From contig OY759264.1 in the NCBI GenBank assembly GCA_963662155.1, positions 17,807,142-17,871,141 of the forward strand: DNA of 64,000 nt. Direction: 5' to 3'. A program made the translations under genes and the position numbers. The stretch's first letter is position 1. Each line of letters opens with the position of its first letter. The notes beneath the pieces were generated by a model. The model worked only from the letters and a program-made list of their open reading frames with translations. It searched no databases and was not told the origin of the DNA. This document shows, piece by piece, positions 24,951 to 39,602 of the stretch. This stretch comes from Lamellibrachia columna. Its lineage: Eukaryota; Annelida; Polychaeta; Sabellida; Siboglinidae.

Positions 24951-25740
24951 GAACAATAACACGCTCAGTTATGAATTTTGTGGTACAAAATATCCCGCGA
25001 ATTAATTAGACGTAGAAGTATTTTGCTGTCGGAATTGTTTTATTTTGAAATGCACTGGGGTGAAATGCACTGGATCATAGTTTTCAAAGCTGAGAAGCAC
25101 CAATGTCTTTATTAAGCTAATTTTAATATTTTTTGCTAGTTACAGTATGTTACAGGCTAAGTGTAAACAATATGATTAATGTGGTCACATATATTCTCTT
25201 TCTGCTTGCAGAGTCATTTCCTGCATCGCCAAGTAAGTTTGTGTTTCATTAATTTGATACGACTCTTTTTCATATGATTTTATATAATGTCCACGAACGC
25301 ATTAAGGCATGCACGGGAAATCTGTACCTAACTCCCATTTTCACTCTAATGCGATCTATCGTAAACATATCAAATACCAACCACGACATGATATACACCA
25401 AAAGAAGCGCAAACATTCCTGAAATAACTAAGCAAAATAATGCAAAAAAAAAACTATTGTTATGGTCACACAATTTTCACGGAAAAACCTCGGGGTCATA
25501 TTGTCATCGGCTCAATATTTCGAAAATTGGAATGCCCCTGGCGTGGTCTGATAATATTTTATTTGCGTAGCTCCCCTTCTAAAATCAATAAGTATGCCCC
25601 AATAAAGAATTCCACAGTAAGAAACCACACTACTGTCCATATATTCGAGTGATTAGATCGCTTGAGAATGTTGAATTGTGAGTTGGCAAACGTACAAAAA
25701 AATTCTTCTTCTACTATGCTAGATTTCTCGAGGGAGAGAA
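24950..25740 (+). repeat. Type II micro-exon cassette with exon 2
   Basis: Shares the GTCGGAATTGTTTTATTTTGA and TGCACTGGGGTGAAATGCAC motifs and TTACAGTATGTTACAGG with type I, but its downstream flank (GTCCACGAACGCATTAAGGC, then a Lys-coding A-run) is shared only with 39765-40090. Copy 2 at 32806-33596. Confidence 0.65.
25212..25232 (+). CDS. Micro-exon candidate 2, 21 nt (SHFLHRQ)
   Basis: Acceptor CTCTTTCTGCTTGCAG and donor GTAAGTTTG bound 21 nt, seven open codons. Its flanks are related to those of micro-exon 1 but more closely to those of the decayed one at 39741 (downstream: GTAAGTTTGTGTTTCATTAA in both). Confidence 0.45.
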
Positions 25741-25766
25741 ATTTTGCATTGTTCGAGCATTAACAC

Positions 25767-27421
25767 ATAAAGGAAGTTAGTAAAGGGGAATGTATCATAA
25801 TGGGAGATTTTAACCATGGACACATACAATGGAAATCTCTAGAGAGTATAGGGGGTGAGGACCAACAATTTCTATTTTTAATTCAGGAAAGTTTCCTTAC
25901 TCAGCACGTGCTAGAACCAACCAGGGGAGAAAATGTATTAGATATAGTTTTATCATCACAAAAAGAATTAGTGGACAATGTAAAAATATATGAGCCATTG
26001 GGTAACAGTGATCACAATCAAATACATTTTGACATCAATGTAAAATCAGAAACTAAAAGTACAAAACGTATAGGAAAAACTTCCACAAAGGTAACTATAA
26101 AGATATGAGAAAATACTTAGCAAAGCTAGATTGGAATAACATGCTGATGAATAAGACCGCAATTGAATGTTGGAATATTCTAAAATATGAAATTGAGAGT
26201 ATCATCGATAAATTTGTTCCCTTGAAAAAACGTTCTAGAAAACGGTCTAGACAGAAACACTTGTCAAAAGAAGCTATTAGAAAAATAGTATTTAAGCAAA
26301 CTATGTGGAGGGTTTATAGGCGTACCAGAAAGGATGAAAACTATGCAAATTACAAAGAGGCACTTAACCTAGCTACAACTGAAATTAGAAAATCTAACAG
26401 AACCTTTGAAAAAAATTGGCAGGTAATATAAAAAATGACAGCAAGAGTTTCTATGCTTATGTAAGGAGTAAACAGAAAGTTCGAGATAAGGTCGGACCAC
26501 TGGAAAACAACAGGGGAAACATAATTTCAGACGGGTTTCTAATGGCAGAGGTCCTGAATGAGTATTTCAGCTCAGTTTTTACCACAGACTCCATTTACTA
26601 AATTTGAGGGCAATAAATCAGAACATTTAGGGTAGTTATTTGTAACTCCTGAAATGATAGCAAAGAAAATTAAGAAGATGAAAGATAATAAATCACCTGG
26701 AGTTGATGGGATACCACCAAAACTGCTTAAGGAAAATGTTGCGCAAATTAGTACACCACTTGCTAAATTGTTTAATTTGTCACTAGAAGAAGGAATAATT
26801 CCTTCAAAATGGAAAGAAGCAAACATTACGCCGCTATTTAAGAAGGGATCATGCCAGAACATTACAGACCAGTGAGTTTAGCATCAGTTGTATGTAAATT
26901 ACTCGAAACAATAATTAGAGACCACATGGTGGAATTCCTTGTAAAACATAAATTAATAAATACATCTCAACATGGGTTCCTAAAAGCAAGGTCATGTCTA
27001 ACCAAACTCTTATGTTTTTTGGAAGAAATTACAAAGTGGGTAGATGACGAGTCACCAGTGGATGTTGTCTACTTAGATTTTCAGAAAGCTTTCGATAAAG
27101 TGCCACTTCAAAGATTGTTACTTAAACTAAAAGCCCATGGTATAGGTAATGATGTAATCAACTGGATAGAAAAGTGGCTTACACACAGAAGACAGAGTGT
27201 AATAGTAGATGGTGAGATTTCAAACTGGAAATCTGTTTTGAGTGGGGTACCACAGGGATCAATATTAGGCCCTATATTGTTTTTAATATATATATATATA
27301 TATATAAATGATTTGGAAGATGACATATCTAGCAACGTACTCACATTTGCAGATGACACAAAAGTATTCAGAAAGGGTACTAGTGATACAGATAAACAAA
27401 GTTTACAGGATGATCTGGATA
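25767..27421 (+). pseudogene. CR1-like LINE, 5' half (endonuclease end, linker, RT), copy 1
   Basis: Begins within the endonuclease at IIMGDFNHGHIQWKSLES and continues TRGENVLDIVLSSQ and SDHNQIHFDI; a linker with KKRSRKRSRQKHLSKEA; then RT motifs DNKSPGVDGIPPKLL, YRPVSLASVVCKLLE, QHGFLKARSC, VYLDFQKAFDKVP, SGVPQGSILGPILF and FADD (catalytic, near 27345). Frame changes at about 26104, 26425, 26600 and 26860 inactivate it. A (TA)n run near 27288-27305 enlarges the FLIYIND motif. The frame is cut at LQDDLDK by the tandem junction. A likely target duplication AACAC (25762-25766 and 39601-39605) flanks the whole element. The remainder is at 38976-39600. Confidence 0.88.
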
Positions 27422-27527
27422 AATATTCGTACGTGTTTATAATTAATTGTACTTCATGTTGGAATATTTTATCTACATATATTATTAAGCCACCATTGTT
27501 ACTACTGCTCTTTCCTTGAGCAGTGCA

Positions 27528-27665
<138 letters not shown>

Positions 27666-28456
27666 GTGTAGCCTACTGATTTGATAGCTTTTGAATGTTG
27701 AATTGTGAGTTTTCATAACATATAGCAAAGCCCTGTTCTACCATCATGCCAGTTGTTTACAGTGGTGGAAAAAATCATATCCAGATGGAGTTAGGTCTCT
27801 CACTATCTTTTCATCTGTGCTGGATGGTGATAGCCACATTTTATTGATGACATCTAAATCAAATTTAAATATACAATGCTGCTGTACATTAATCGATGCA
27901 CTGATCTGTGAATGCATAATATGTATGAAATGAATGTACTTTATTTACAGTATATTTTGTAATCTAACCTATTTTTGAGAATTTACAGCAGCCATTCTAG
28001 ATAAAATACATGGTTCTAATATAACTGACACATAGCCTTTTATTTATTGTTTTATGACATTATTAGTGTATCGTTTTCAGGATCTTTTGAAAATTAGGCC
28101 CATGAATCTACATAGACTAGCTAAGACTGGTTTAAGGAACAGTGCTGCTGTTGGATTATCTGGTAATAAATTTAAGTTTAGATGATAAAGTCCCTTCCTG
28201 AACATATAGTTTAAAGGGAAACTGCTGAGCCAATAGAGCATGTGGCTTGTGGCAGTAGCAGACTCGGAGACGATTCACGAGCCCACGGATCAGTAGTTAT
28301 GTCGAACTCTGAAAGCGACAATGTTTCTTTTGACGTAAATTAATGTTATAATTGTCATCATTTTAGCATGTTGCTTTCATCAAACTTTTTTTATTTAAAA
28401 CCTGATGCATTTGTTAGTGTACACATAACACGAACTAACCTTGATGTTTTTCTACA

Positions 28457-28549
28457 TGTGAGCAGAACGATGAGAGGGATATCGATGGGGAGCACTGGCA
28501 GAACCTGGAACAGATGATGCAATCAGCAGAGACAGCAGAACCAGAAGAG
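28457..28549 (+). pseudogene. 3' part of the 228-nt exon, acceptor deleted, copy 2
   Basis: The last 93 nt of the exon and its GTGAGG donor remain, but the 159-bp deletion removed the acceptor and the first 135 nt. The breakpoint is at TACA shared by both sides. It cannot be spliced in as an internal exon from its own acceptor. Confidence 0.6.
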
Positions 28550-29332
28550 GTGAGGGTGTAGCTGTTCAACCTGTCTTTCTCGTTGTCCCAATATTGGTTT
28601 ATCTGAAAGTGAAAAGGTTTATGAGAGTAGTTATAATTGAAACTGCACACGTACATGCATTTGTAAGAACGAACGCACGCACACACGGACAAACACACTC
28701 ACATATTTGAAATATTTGTTTGTTCTATTAGTCCGGGAGGCAAGTTTCAAAAGAGGCCTAGAATGGGTTTAGTTCAACATCCACTACATAATTGGTTTGC
28801 CACTACACGAACCTCGGGGGTGTATCTGGAACATATCTAACCCTGAATGAATTGAGGCATCACTAACATTTTACAGCCATTTATCCATTGTGTGTATCAA
28901 CCCAATTTTTTTCGGGGGAGGTGGAGAACATGATATTAAGATTTCTTTTGCTATATTTTCATCCGTGTCGCATGCCGATAGCCCACTATATGCGGTGACA
29001 GCTAAAGAGTGTGATTATTTAGGGGATTAGTCTCTGGTTGCACTGGTCGATCACTATTACGCTCTATTGTTGGACTGGTGTTACAACAGCCCCGTGAATC
29101 AATTGGATGGATAAATACTTTGTTTTCGGAAATGTTTTATCTTTCAGATGCTCGATTGATTATATATTGGACAGGGCTACAATGCTCTACTCTCATTATA
29201 TTTGCGATTAAAGTATTTTTAATATTTCTATACAAAATGCTGTATGTTACAGGATGAGTAAAAAATGTGATTCGTGTCTTAGCATCAATTTACTATTGAT
29301 GAACACATAAACCTTTTTCTATTTGTTTGCAG

Positions 29333-29368
29333 TATACCTCCTTCCATTATCTACATGGTGAGCTGGCG
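29333..29368 (+). CDS. Micro-exon candidate 1, duplicate in copy 2
   Basis: Identical to 21477-21512 including both splice borders. Confidence 0.45.
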
Positions 29369-32300
29369 GTAAGTTTGTGTTTGATACAATTAATATAGCT
29401 CACAATCGGATGCTTTTCTAGATATGTGCACTAAGGAATTTCACAAGTATTTCGTTGATCTCGCCTGGTGATAGCTAAGTTTCAGTAATGACAAATAAAA
29501 CAAATGCACTCTTGATGATGTGATCAATGAGGGAATCGATCTTCTTTTGCACTACAGCCCGTGACTAAATCGGATGATGATGTATTTTGTTGTCGGAAGT
29601 GTTTTATTTTGAGATGCACTGGGATGAAATGCACTAGATCAGAGTGGACTGTATTGCTTTACACATCACAGGCCGATTGACTGGAACCAGATGTTATAAT
29701 CGCGATCGAATGCAAAATAGACCACAACGTGCAGAACATATATTTTCTACTACCGCGAAATGACAGCATATATGCAGGTGGCGGTGTCCTTCTTGATACG
29801 AAGAGCACACTTTCAACTGCGGAAATGCCCCAATATGACACGAAGTGCGAAATCTGCCAGGGATAAATACACCTCAAAGATGATTCTGGTTGGTGAATAT
29901 AACCGTCCTCCTAAGTCATCCGTGACATCACTACATGACCTGGACAAATCGATATCGAAAGTGCATGCTGATCACCCGAATGCAGCTCTCGGATGGCGAA
30001 ATATTTTGCTGTCGGAAGTGTGGTGGAGATCGCCAGCACTAGAACCTAGTTTTGTCAGAATCCGTCTGCTAGAAACCGCATTACTGTCGATATACCCGAA
30101 TTATTTTAAAGCTTGAAAATTATTAGCTGTGACTATTCCGTACAGTGAAGTAGCCAAATTTTGCAAGCATGCCACTTATTTTCGAGGGAGTTGGACAAAA
30201 TCATATCTAGATGGATTTATTTTGCTCACCAACTTGTCATGCGTGTTACCAGTTGATAGCCAAGTTTCAGTGATGACAACTAAGTTACGTTTACGTTGTG
30301 ATACATTAAGCGATCGGTCTTATTTCTCACTCGCCGAGCATTAATACGCTCAATTGTAGTATTCTTGGTACTACAACCCCATGAATCAATCGGAAGGATA
30401 ACTATTTTGTTTTCGGAAGTGTTTTCTTTTGGGGATTCACTGGGAATAAATGCTCTGGATTAGAGTGCTCCGGGCTGAGACGCATCACTGTCATGTTTAT
30501 AACAATGGCATTGCTGAATATAGGTGAAGTAATCAACATCTTTAACAGACTGAAACATGTGCATTACTGCCATGCAGTGTTTTCTAGAAATATGAATTTA
30601 TGATTGACAAGAGAAAAACGAACTCACAATAGTGATTGCCAACCGCAAAAGCGTCAACGGGGATGACCACTATTGAGAACATGCTTGATTCACTGTACCC
30701 AGAAATTATCATCCCGGAAATCCAAATAGAATTTCGAAAGCCATGGCCATCATATGGAACAGCTCAACTAGGAACCAACCGGTACGAACCAAAGTGAAGA
30801 TTACTGCTAATATACTGGACTCATACCAGTGCATCCAGACCAGGAGGGCTCATAACAAGCTACGTAACATGCTACGTAAAGTTGTTGAAGGGCTAGTAGT
30901 CCTTATTTCATGCCATTTTTTGCCACGCCCACGAGCGGTATGCTGGACCCAAAGGTGGACGCCTACAACTTCTCCTTTCTCCCAAAGACGACTGTGGTGT
31001 GGAAATCCATACCAGACAATGTTTTCCTCACTGAATCGGTTGATGTGTGTCGCAGCAGACTTTGCAGTGAGGAACACAATACGATACCACAATACGAGAC
31101 AGTATACAGTGAAAACAAAGGCACGTAAAGCACATGTATATAGGGTACATGGCCAGACAAGTGGGCACTACCATGCCAGATTCCTAGTGGGAGGTTGACA
31201 ACATTATATATAGATGGACTTAAATCTCTCACTACCTTTTCAACCACGTTACAAGACGATTGCCAATTTTCAGTGTTGACAGCAAAATTGTGTGACCATT
31301 TAGGGGATAAGTCTATGTTCTATCACAATGCACAAGGTGCACAAAAATCTCTTTCAACTTTAGGTAAGTGTCTCACTGACTCATTTCTTTTAGATGGAAA
31401 CAAGGAAGGTGAAACTTAACCCAGATACAACATACCTTAGTATTACTGGCACTAAGCAACAACGAAATAGGTTCATGTGCTACTTTCCAGTTAAATTGCT
31501 TGGTAGTGATACATCCCCATCATATACCGTTCATAATCTAGGCGTTGTCTTTGACAGTGCGCCAGCATATTTCTCAAGTATGCCAATCATCTGTAGTATT
31601 CGGCGTCATATATCTTCATGTACTGCTAAATCAATATCAACAGCACTAATTAGTAGCCGCCTTGATTGTCCCAATTCACTACTAAGCAACTCTGCTAAAA
31701 TAAACTTAGCTAAACTCCAACGTGTAAAAACTGTTCCCTCTGATATATCGTTCTCTATCAATAGAGCAATCGCCCTACATGGCTTGTCTCCTGCATCTTT
31801 CAAATATATCTAGGCAGCTCAGGCCATGGATTTCACAACAACGTATTGTTCCTAAAACTACATTTAACTTGGGAAAATGTGCTTTCTCTCTAGTTGCGCC
31901 TAAAGTCTGGAATGAACTGCCCATCACTTTGAAATCGTGTGAAACTAAAGCTACCGTCCGTAAAAAAAACTCAAGGCATATTTATTCCAATTTACATATT
32001 CACCTTAAATCTTCGTTTGTCCCCTTTTTGATGATGACATCCATGTTCGTGATATTGCTTAATGGTTCTGTTTTGTTGCGCCGCTGAGCTCAGGTTCCTG
32101 AGGATATCGGCGAGATTATAAGTTTATTATTATTATGGGTCTCACTGATTAAATATTGCCACGCTGAATTATGATATTCGTGGTACCACAGCCCCATGAG
32201 TTATTCAGATGGATAAGTATTTTACTGTCGGAAGTGTGTTATTTCTTAGATGCACTGGGTGAAATGCACTGTAATAGGTTAGTCTGGCCTGAGGTGCACA

Positions 32301-33067
32301 ACTGTCGTTATATTTATGATAAAAACTAATTTTAAGGTTCCTATGTTACTGAACAAATAGGTGTATGGTCTGGTGAAAACATAAACACTAGATCTATGAT
32401 ATGACTGGCTACATGTGTTTGTTAATGAACACGTTGTATAAATACGAGGAAGTCTTAATTATATGAATGTTACTTTGACATACGATGATTTTCTAGTCTG
32501 TGAAACATGCTACTTTGATATACAACGTTTCCCCAGTCACAGAAGACTTGCAGTAGATTGGATGTTATGGAAATATACTCTATGAAATCAGTGATTTATT
32601 CAATATGTTTTGTATATGACAAACCTTTTGTGATGATAGATGATAATTATAGTCAGAGTTCAACTGCTGGAAACCACAGTACTCTCCATATTTTCGAAAG
32701 ACTACATTGCTTGATAATGTTGAATTGTGAGTTGGCAAACGTACGGAAAAAATAAACAATTCGTCTACCGTGTTAGGTTTCTCGTGGGAGGAACTTTGCA
32801 TTGTTCGAACAATAACACGCTCAGTTATGAATTTTGTGGTACAAAATATCCCGCGAATTAATTAGACGTAGAAGTATTTTGCTGTCGGAATTGTTTTATT
32901 TTGAAATGCACTGGGGTGAAATGCACTGGATCATAGTTTTCAAAGCTGAGAAGCACCAATGTCTTTATTAAGCTAATTTTAATATTTTTTGCTAGTTACA
33001 GTATGTTACAGGCTAAGTGTAAACAATATGATTAATGTGGTCACATATATTCTCTTTCTGCTTGCAG

Positions 33068-33088
33068 AGTCATTTCCTGCATCGCCAA
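33068..33088 (+). CDS. Micro-exon candidate 2, duplicate in copy 2
   Basis: Identical to 25212-25232. Copy 3 lacks this part because of its internal deletion. Confidence 0.42.
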
Positions 33089-33622
33089 GTAAGTTTGTGT
33101 TTCATTAATTTGATACGACTCTTTTTCATATGATTTTATATAATGTCCACGAACGCATTAAGGCATGCACGGGAAATCTGTACCTAACTCCCATTTTCAC
33201 TCTAATGCGATCTATCGTAAACATATCAAATACCAACCACGACATGATATACACCAAAAGAAGCGCAAACATTCCTGAAATAACTAAGCAAAATAATGCA
33301 AAAAAAAAACTATTGTTATGGTCACACAATTTTCACGGAAAAACCTCGGGGTCATATTGTCATCGGCTCAATATTTCGAAAATTGGAATGCCCCTGGCGT
33401 GGTCTGATAATATTTTATTTGCGTAGCTCCCCTTCTAAAATCAATAAGTATGCCCCAATAAAGAATTCCACAGTAAGAAACCACACTACTGTCCATATAT
33501 TCGAGTGATTAGATCGCTTGAGAATGTTGAATTGTGAGTTGGCAAACGTACAAAAAAATTCTTCTTCTACTATGCTAGATTTCTCGAGGGAGAGAAATTT
33601 TGCATTGTTCGAGCATTAACAC

Positions 33623-35277
33623 ATAAAGGAAGTTAGTAAAGGGGAATGTATCATAATGGGAGATTTTAACCATGGACACATACAATGGAAATCTCTAGAG
33701 AGTATAGGGGGTGAGGACCAACAATTTCTATTTTTAATTCAGGAAAGTTTCCTTACTCAGCACGTGCTAGAACCAACCAGGGGAGAAAATGTATTAGATA
33801 TAGTTTTATCATCACAAAAAGAATTAGTGGACAATGTAAAAATATATGAGCCATTGGGTAACAGTGATCACAATCAAATACATTTTGACATCAATGTAAA
33901 ATCAGAAACTAAAAGTACAAAACGTATAGGAAAAACTTCCACAAAGGTAACTATAAAGATATGAGAAAATACTTAGCAAAGCTAGATTGGAATAACATGC
34001 TGATGAATAAGACCGCAATTGAATGTTGGAATATTCTAAAATATGAAATTGAGAGTATCATCGATAAATTTGTTCCCTTGAAAAAACGTTCTAGAAAACG
34101 GTCTAGACAGAAACACTTGTCAAAAGAAGCTATTAGAAAAATAGTATTTAAGCAAACTATGTGGAGGGTTTATAGGCGTACCAGAAAGGATGAAAACTAT
34201 GCAAATTACAAAGAGGCACTTAACCTAGCTACAACTGAAATTAGAAAATCTAACAGAACCTTTGAAAAAAATTGGCAGGTAATATAAAAAATGACAGCAA
34301 GAGTTTCTATGCTTATGTAAGGAGTAAACAGAAAGTTCGAGATAAGGTCGGACCACTGGAAAACAACAGGGGAAACATAATTTCAGACGGGTTTCTAATG
34401 GCAGAGGTCCTGAATGAGTATTTCAGCTCAGTTTTTACCACAGACTCCATTTACTAAATTTGAGGGCAATAAATCAGAACATTTAGGGTAGTTATTTGTA
34501 ACTCCTGAAATGATAGCAAAGAAAATTAAGAAGATGAAAGATAATAAATCACCTGGAGTTGATGGGATACCACCAAAACTGCTTAAGGAAAATGTTGCGC
34601 AAATTAGTACACCACTTGCTAAATTGTTTAATTTGTCACTAGAAGAAGGAATAATTCCTTCAAAATGGAAAGAAGCAAACATTACGCCGCTATTTAAGAA
34701 GGGATCATGCCAGAACATTACAGACCAGTGAGTTTAGCATCAGTTGTATGTAAATTACTCGAAACAATAATTAGAGACCACATGGTGGAATTCCTTGTAA
34801 AACATAAATTAATAAATACATCTCAACATGGGTTCCTAAAAGCAAGGTCATGTCTAACCAAACTCTTATGTTTTTTGGAAGAAATTACAAAGTGGGTAGA
34901 TGACGAGTCACCAGTGGATGTTGTCTACTTAGATTTTCAGAAAGCTTTCGATAAAGTGCCACTTCAAAGATTGTTACTTAAACTAAAAGCCCATGGTATA
35001 GGTAATGATGTAATCAACTGGATAGAAAAGTGGCTTACACACAGAAGACAGAGTGTAATAGTAGATGGTGAGATTTCAAACTGGAAATCTGTTTTGAGTG
35101 GGGTACCACAGGGATCAATATTAGGCCCTATATTGTTTTTAATATATATATATATATATATAAATGATTTGGAAGATGACATATCTAGCAACGTACTCAC
35201 ATTTGCAGATGACACAAAAGTATTCAGAAAGGGTACTAGTGATACAGATAAACAAAGTTTACAGGATGATCTGGATA
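33623..35277 (+). pseudogene. CR1-like LINE, 5' half, duplicate in copy 2
   Basis: Same as 25767-27421, with the same frameshifts and the same (TA)n enlargement, so it was duplicated after decay and not inserted separately. Confidence 0.88.
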
Positions 35278-35383
35278 AATATTCGTACGTGTTTATAATT
35301 AATTGTACTTCATGTTGGAATATTTTATCTACATATATTATTAAGCCACCATTGTTACTACTGCTCTTTCCTTGAGCAGTGCA

Positions 35384-35521
<138 letters not shown>

Positions 35522-36312
35522 GTGTAGCCTACTGATTTGATAGCTTTTGAATGTTGAATTGTGAGTTTTCATAACATATAGCAAAGCCCTGTTCTACCAT
35601 CATGCCAGTTGTTTACAGTGGTGGAAAAAATCATATCCAGATGGAGTTAGGTCTCTCACTATCTTTTCATCTGTGCTGGATGGTGATAGCCACATTTTAT
35701 TGATGACATCTAAATCAAATTTAAATATACAATGCTGCTGTACATTAATCGATGCACTGATCTGTGAATGCATAATATGTATGAAATGAATGTACTTTAT
35801 TTACAGTATATTTTGTAATCTAACCTATTTTTGAGAATTTACAGCAGCCATTCTAGATAAAATACATGGTTCTAATATAACTGACACATAGCCTTTTATT
35901 TATTGTTTTATGACATTATTAGTGTATCGTTTTCAGGATCTTTTGAAAATTAGGCCCATGAATCTACATAGACTAGCTAAGACTGGTTTAAGGAACAGTG
36001 CTGCTGTTGGATTATCTGGTAATAAATTTAAGTTTAGATGATAAAGTCCCTTCCTGAACATATAGTTTAAAGGGAAACTGCTGAGCCAATAGAGCATGTG
36101 GCTTGTGGCAGTAGCAGACTCGGAGACGATTCACGAGCCCACGGATCAGTAGTTATGTCGAACTCTGAAAGCGACAATGTTTCTTTTGACGTAAATTAAT
36201 GTTATAATTGTCATCATTTTAGCATGTTGCTTTCATCAAACTTTTTTTATTTAAAACCTGATGCATTTGTTAGTGTACACATAACACGAACTAACCTTGA
36301 TGTTTTTCTACA

Positions 36313-36405
36313 TGTGAGCAGAACGATGAGAGGGATATCGATGGGGAGCACTGGCAGAACCTGGAACAGATGATGCAATCAGCAGAGACAGCAGAACCAG
36401 AAGAG
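36313..36405 (+). pseudogene. 3' part of the 228-nt exon, acceptor deleted, copy 3
   Basis: Identical deletion to copy 2, showing that it predates the second duplication. Confidence 0.6.
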
Positions 36406-37188
36406 GTGAGGGTGTAGCTGTTCAACCTGTCTTTCTCGTTGTCCCAATATTGGTTTATCTGAAAGTGAAAAGGTTTATGAGAGTAGTTATAATTGAAACT
36501 GCACACGTACATGCATTTGTAAGAACGAACGCACGCACACACGGACAAACACACTCACATATTTGAAATATTTGTTTGTTCTATTAGTCCGGGAGGCAAG
36601 TTTCAAAAGAGGCCTAGAATGGGTTTAGTTCAACATCCACTACATAATTGGTTTGCCACTACACGAACCTCGGGGGTGTATCTGGAACATATCTAACCCT
36701 GAATGAATTGAGGCATCACTAACATTTTACAGCCATTTATCCATTGTGTGTATCAACCCAATTTTTTTCGGGGGAGGTGGAGAACATGATATTAAGATTT
36801 CTTTTGCTATATTTTCATCCGTGTCGCATGCCGATAGCCCACTATATGCGGTGACAGCTAAAGAGTGTGATTATTTAGGGGATTAGTCTCTGGTTGCACT
36901 GGTCGATCACTATTACGCTCTATTGTTGGACTGGTGTTACAACAGCCCCGTGAATCAATTGGATGGATAAATACTTTGTTTTCGGAAATGTTTTATCTTT
37001 CAGATGCTCGATTGATTATATATTGGACAGGGCTACAATGCTCTACTCTCATTATATTTGCGATTAAAGTATTTTTAATATTTCTATACAAAATGCTGTA
37101 TGTTACAGGATGAGTAAAAAATGTGATTCGTGTCTTAGCATCAATTTACTATTGATGAACACATAAACCTTTTTCTATTTGTTTGCAG

Positions 37189-37224
37189 TATACCTCCTTC
37201 CATTATCTACATGGTGAGCTGGCG
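37189..37224 (+). CDS. Micro-exon candidate 1, duplicate in copy 3
   Basis: Identical to 21477-21512 including both splice borders. Confidence 0.45.
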
Positions 37225-38975
37225 GTAAGTTTGTGTTTGATACAATTAATATAGCTCACAATCGGATGCTTTTCTAGATATGTGCACTAAGGAATTTCAC
37301 AAGTATTTCGTTGATCTCGCCTGGTGATAGCTAAGTTTCAGTAATGACAAATAAAACAAATGCACTCTTGATGATGTGATCAATGAGGGAATCGATCTTC
37401 TTTTGCACTACAGCCCGTGACTAAATCGGATGATGATGTATTTTGTTGTCGGAAGTGTTTTATTTTGAGATGCACTGGGATGAAATGCACTAGATCAGAG
37501 TGGACTGTATTGCTTTACACATCACAGGCCGATTGACTGGAACCAGATGTTATAATCGCGATCGAATGCAAAATAGACCACAACGTGCAGAACATATATT
37601 TTCTACTACCGCGAAATGACAGCATATATGCAGGTGGCGGTGTCCTTCTTGATACGAAGAGCACACTTTCAACTGCGGAAATGCCCCAATATGACACGAA
37701 GTGCGAAATCTGCCAGGGATAAATACACCTCAAAGATGATTCTGGTTGGTGAATATAACCGTCCTCCTAAGTCATCCGTGACATCACTACATGACCTGGA
37801 CAAATCGATATCGAAAGTGCATGCTGATCACCCGAATGCAGCTCTCGGATGGCGAAATATTTTGCTGTCGGAAGTGTGGTGGAGATCGCCAGCACTAGAA
37901 CCTAGTTTTGTCAGAATCCGTCTGCTAGAAACCGCATTACTGTCGATATACCCGAATTATTTTAAAGCTTGAAAATTATTAGCTGTGACTATTCCGTACA
38001 GTGAAGTAGCCAAATTTTGCAAGCATGCCACTTATTTTCGAGGGAGTTGGACAAAATCATATCTAGATGGATTTATTTTGCTCACCAACTTGTCATGCGT
38101 GTTACCAGTTGATAGCCAAGTTTCAGTGATGACAACTAAGTTACGTTTACGTTGTGATACATTAAGCGATCGGTCTTATTTCTCACTCGCCGAGCATTAA
38201 TACGCTCAATTGTAGTATTCTTGGTACTACAACCCCATGAATCAATCGGAAGGATAACTATTTTGTTTTCGGAAGTGTTTTCTTTTGGGGATTCACTGGG
38301 AATAAATGCTCTGGATTAGAGTGCTCCGGGCTGAGACGCATCACTGTCATGTTTATAACAATGGCATTGCTGAATATAGGTGAAGTAATCAACATCTTTA
38401 ACAGACTGAAACATGTGCATTACTGCCATGCAGTGTTTTCTAGAAATATGAATTTATGATTGACAAGAGAAAAACGAACTCACAATAGTGATTGCCAACC
38501 GCAAAAGCGTCAACGGGGATGACCACTATTGAGAACATGCTTGATTCACTGTACCCAGAAATTATCATCCCGGAAATCCAAATAGAATTTCGAAAGCCAT
38601 GGCCATCATATGGAACAGCTCAACTAGGAACCAACCGGTACGAACCAAAGTGAAGATTACTGCTAATATACTGGACTCATACCAGTGCATCCAGACCAGG
38701 AGGGCTCATAACAAGCTACGTAACATGCTACGTAAAGTTGTTGAAGGGCTAGTAGTCCTTATTTCATGCCATTTTTTGCCACGCCCACGAGCGGTATGCT
38801 GGACCCAAAGGTGGACGCCTACAACTTCTCCTTTCTCCCAAAGACGACTGTGGTGTGGAAATCCATACCAGACAATGTTTTCCTCACTGAATCGGTTGAT
38901 GTGTGTCGCAGCAGACTTTGCAGTGAGGAACACAATACGATACCACAATACGAGACAGTATACAGTGAAAACAAA

Positions 38976-39600
38976 TCAAATTCTAGGGCTAATTAGGAGA
39001 ACTATCATGTATAAGGAGAAACAGCTAATTGTACCCCTGTACAAAGCAATAGTTAGACCACATTTGGAATATTGTATTCAAGCATGGAGGCCATATCGTA
39101 AAAAGGACATAGACAAGCTAGAAAGAATACAACAAAGAGCAACTAAAATGATTCCAGAATTGAGAGACCTTAGTTACGAAAGTCGCTTATTACAATTTGG
39201 TTGGACAACACTAGAGACCAGGAGACTAAGAGGAGACCAAATAGAAGTGTTTAAAATAGTGAATGGTTATGAGGATGTTGATAGGAATATGTTCTTCAAG
39301 CTTAAAAAAGGCAGTAGAACCAGAGTACACAAAGCAGCATTAGTTAAGGAGCAGTGTAGGTTGGACATGAGAAAGTACTCTTTCTCACAGAGGGTGATAA
39401 ATGAATGGAACAAACTGCCAAATGATTGTGTTAATGCTAGTAGTGTGAATATATTTAAAAACAGAATTGACAGATATTTGATAAGGGCGGGCTACACATG
39501 GATGAGAAAATTGTTGGACTCTCGATAAGCCAATGACTTCCTTGTCCACGTGCCATCTGGAACTTGTTTTTTGGGATGGCAATCTTGTTAAATCTTGTTA
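38976..39600 (+). pseudogene. CR1-like LINE, C-terminal part and 3' tail
   Basis: Codes NQILGLIRRTIMYKEKQ, LYKAIVRPHLEYCIQAW, ERIQQRATKMIPELRDLSYE, TLETRRLRGDQIEVFKIVNG and QRVINEWNKLPNDCVNA, the C-terminal domain of the LINE whose 5' half is at 25767. It ends with a stop at 39528 and a tail with the repeated decamer TCTTGTTAAA. The ORF here is fused upstream to the LINE C-terminal remnant in copy 3, which makes an artificial 309-codon frame (38599-39528). Confidence 0.88.
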
Positions 39601-39602
39601 AA

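Noticed and set aside
38599..39528. 309-codon ORF, the longest in the window
   Set aside because: It is a chance fusion at the copy 3 deletion joint between two LINE C-terminal remnants and not a gene.
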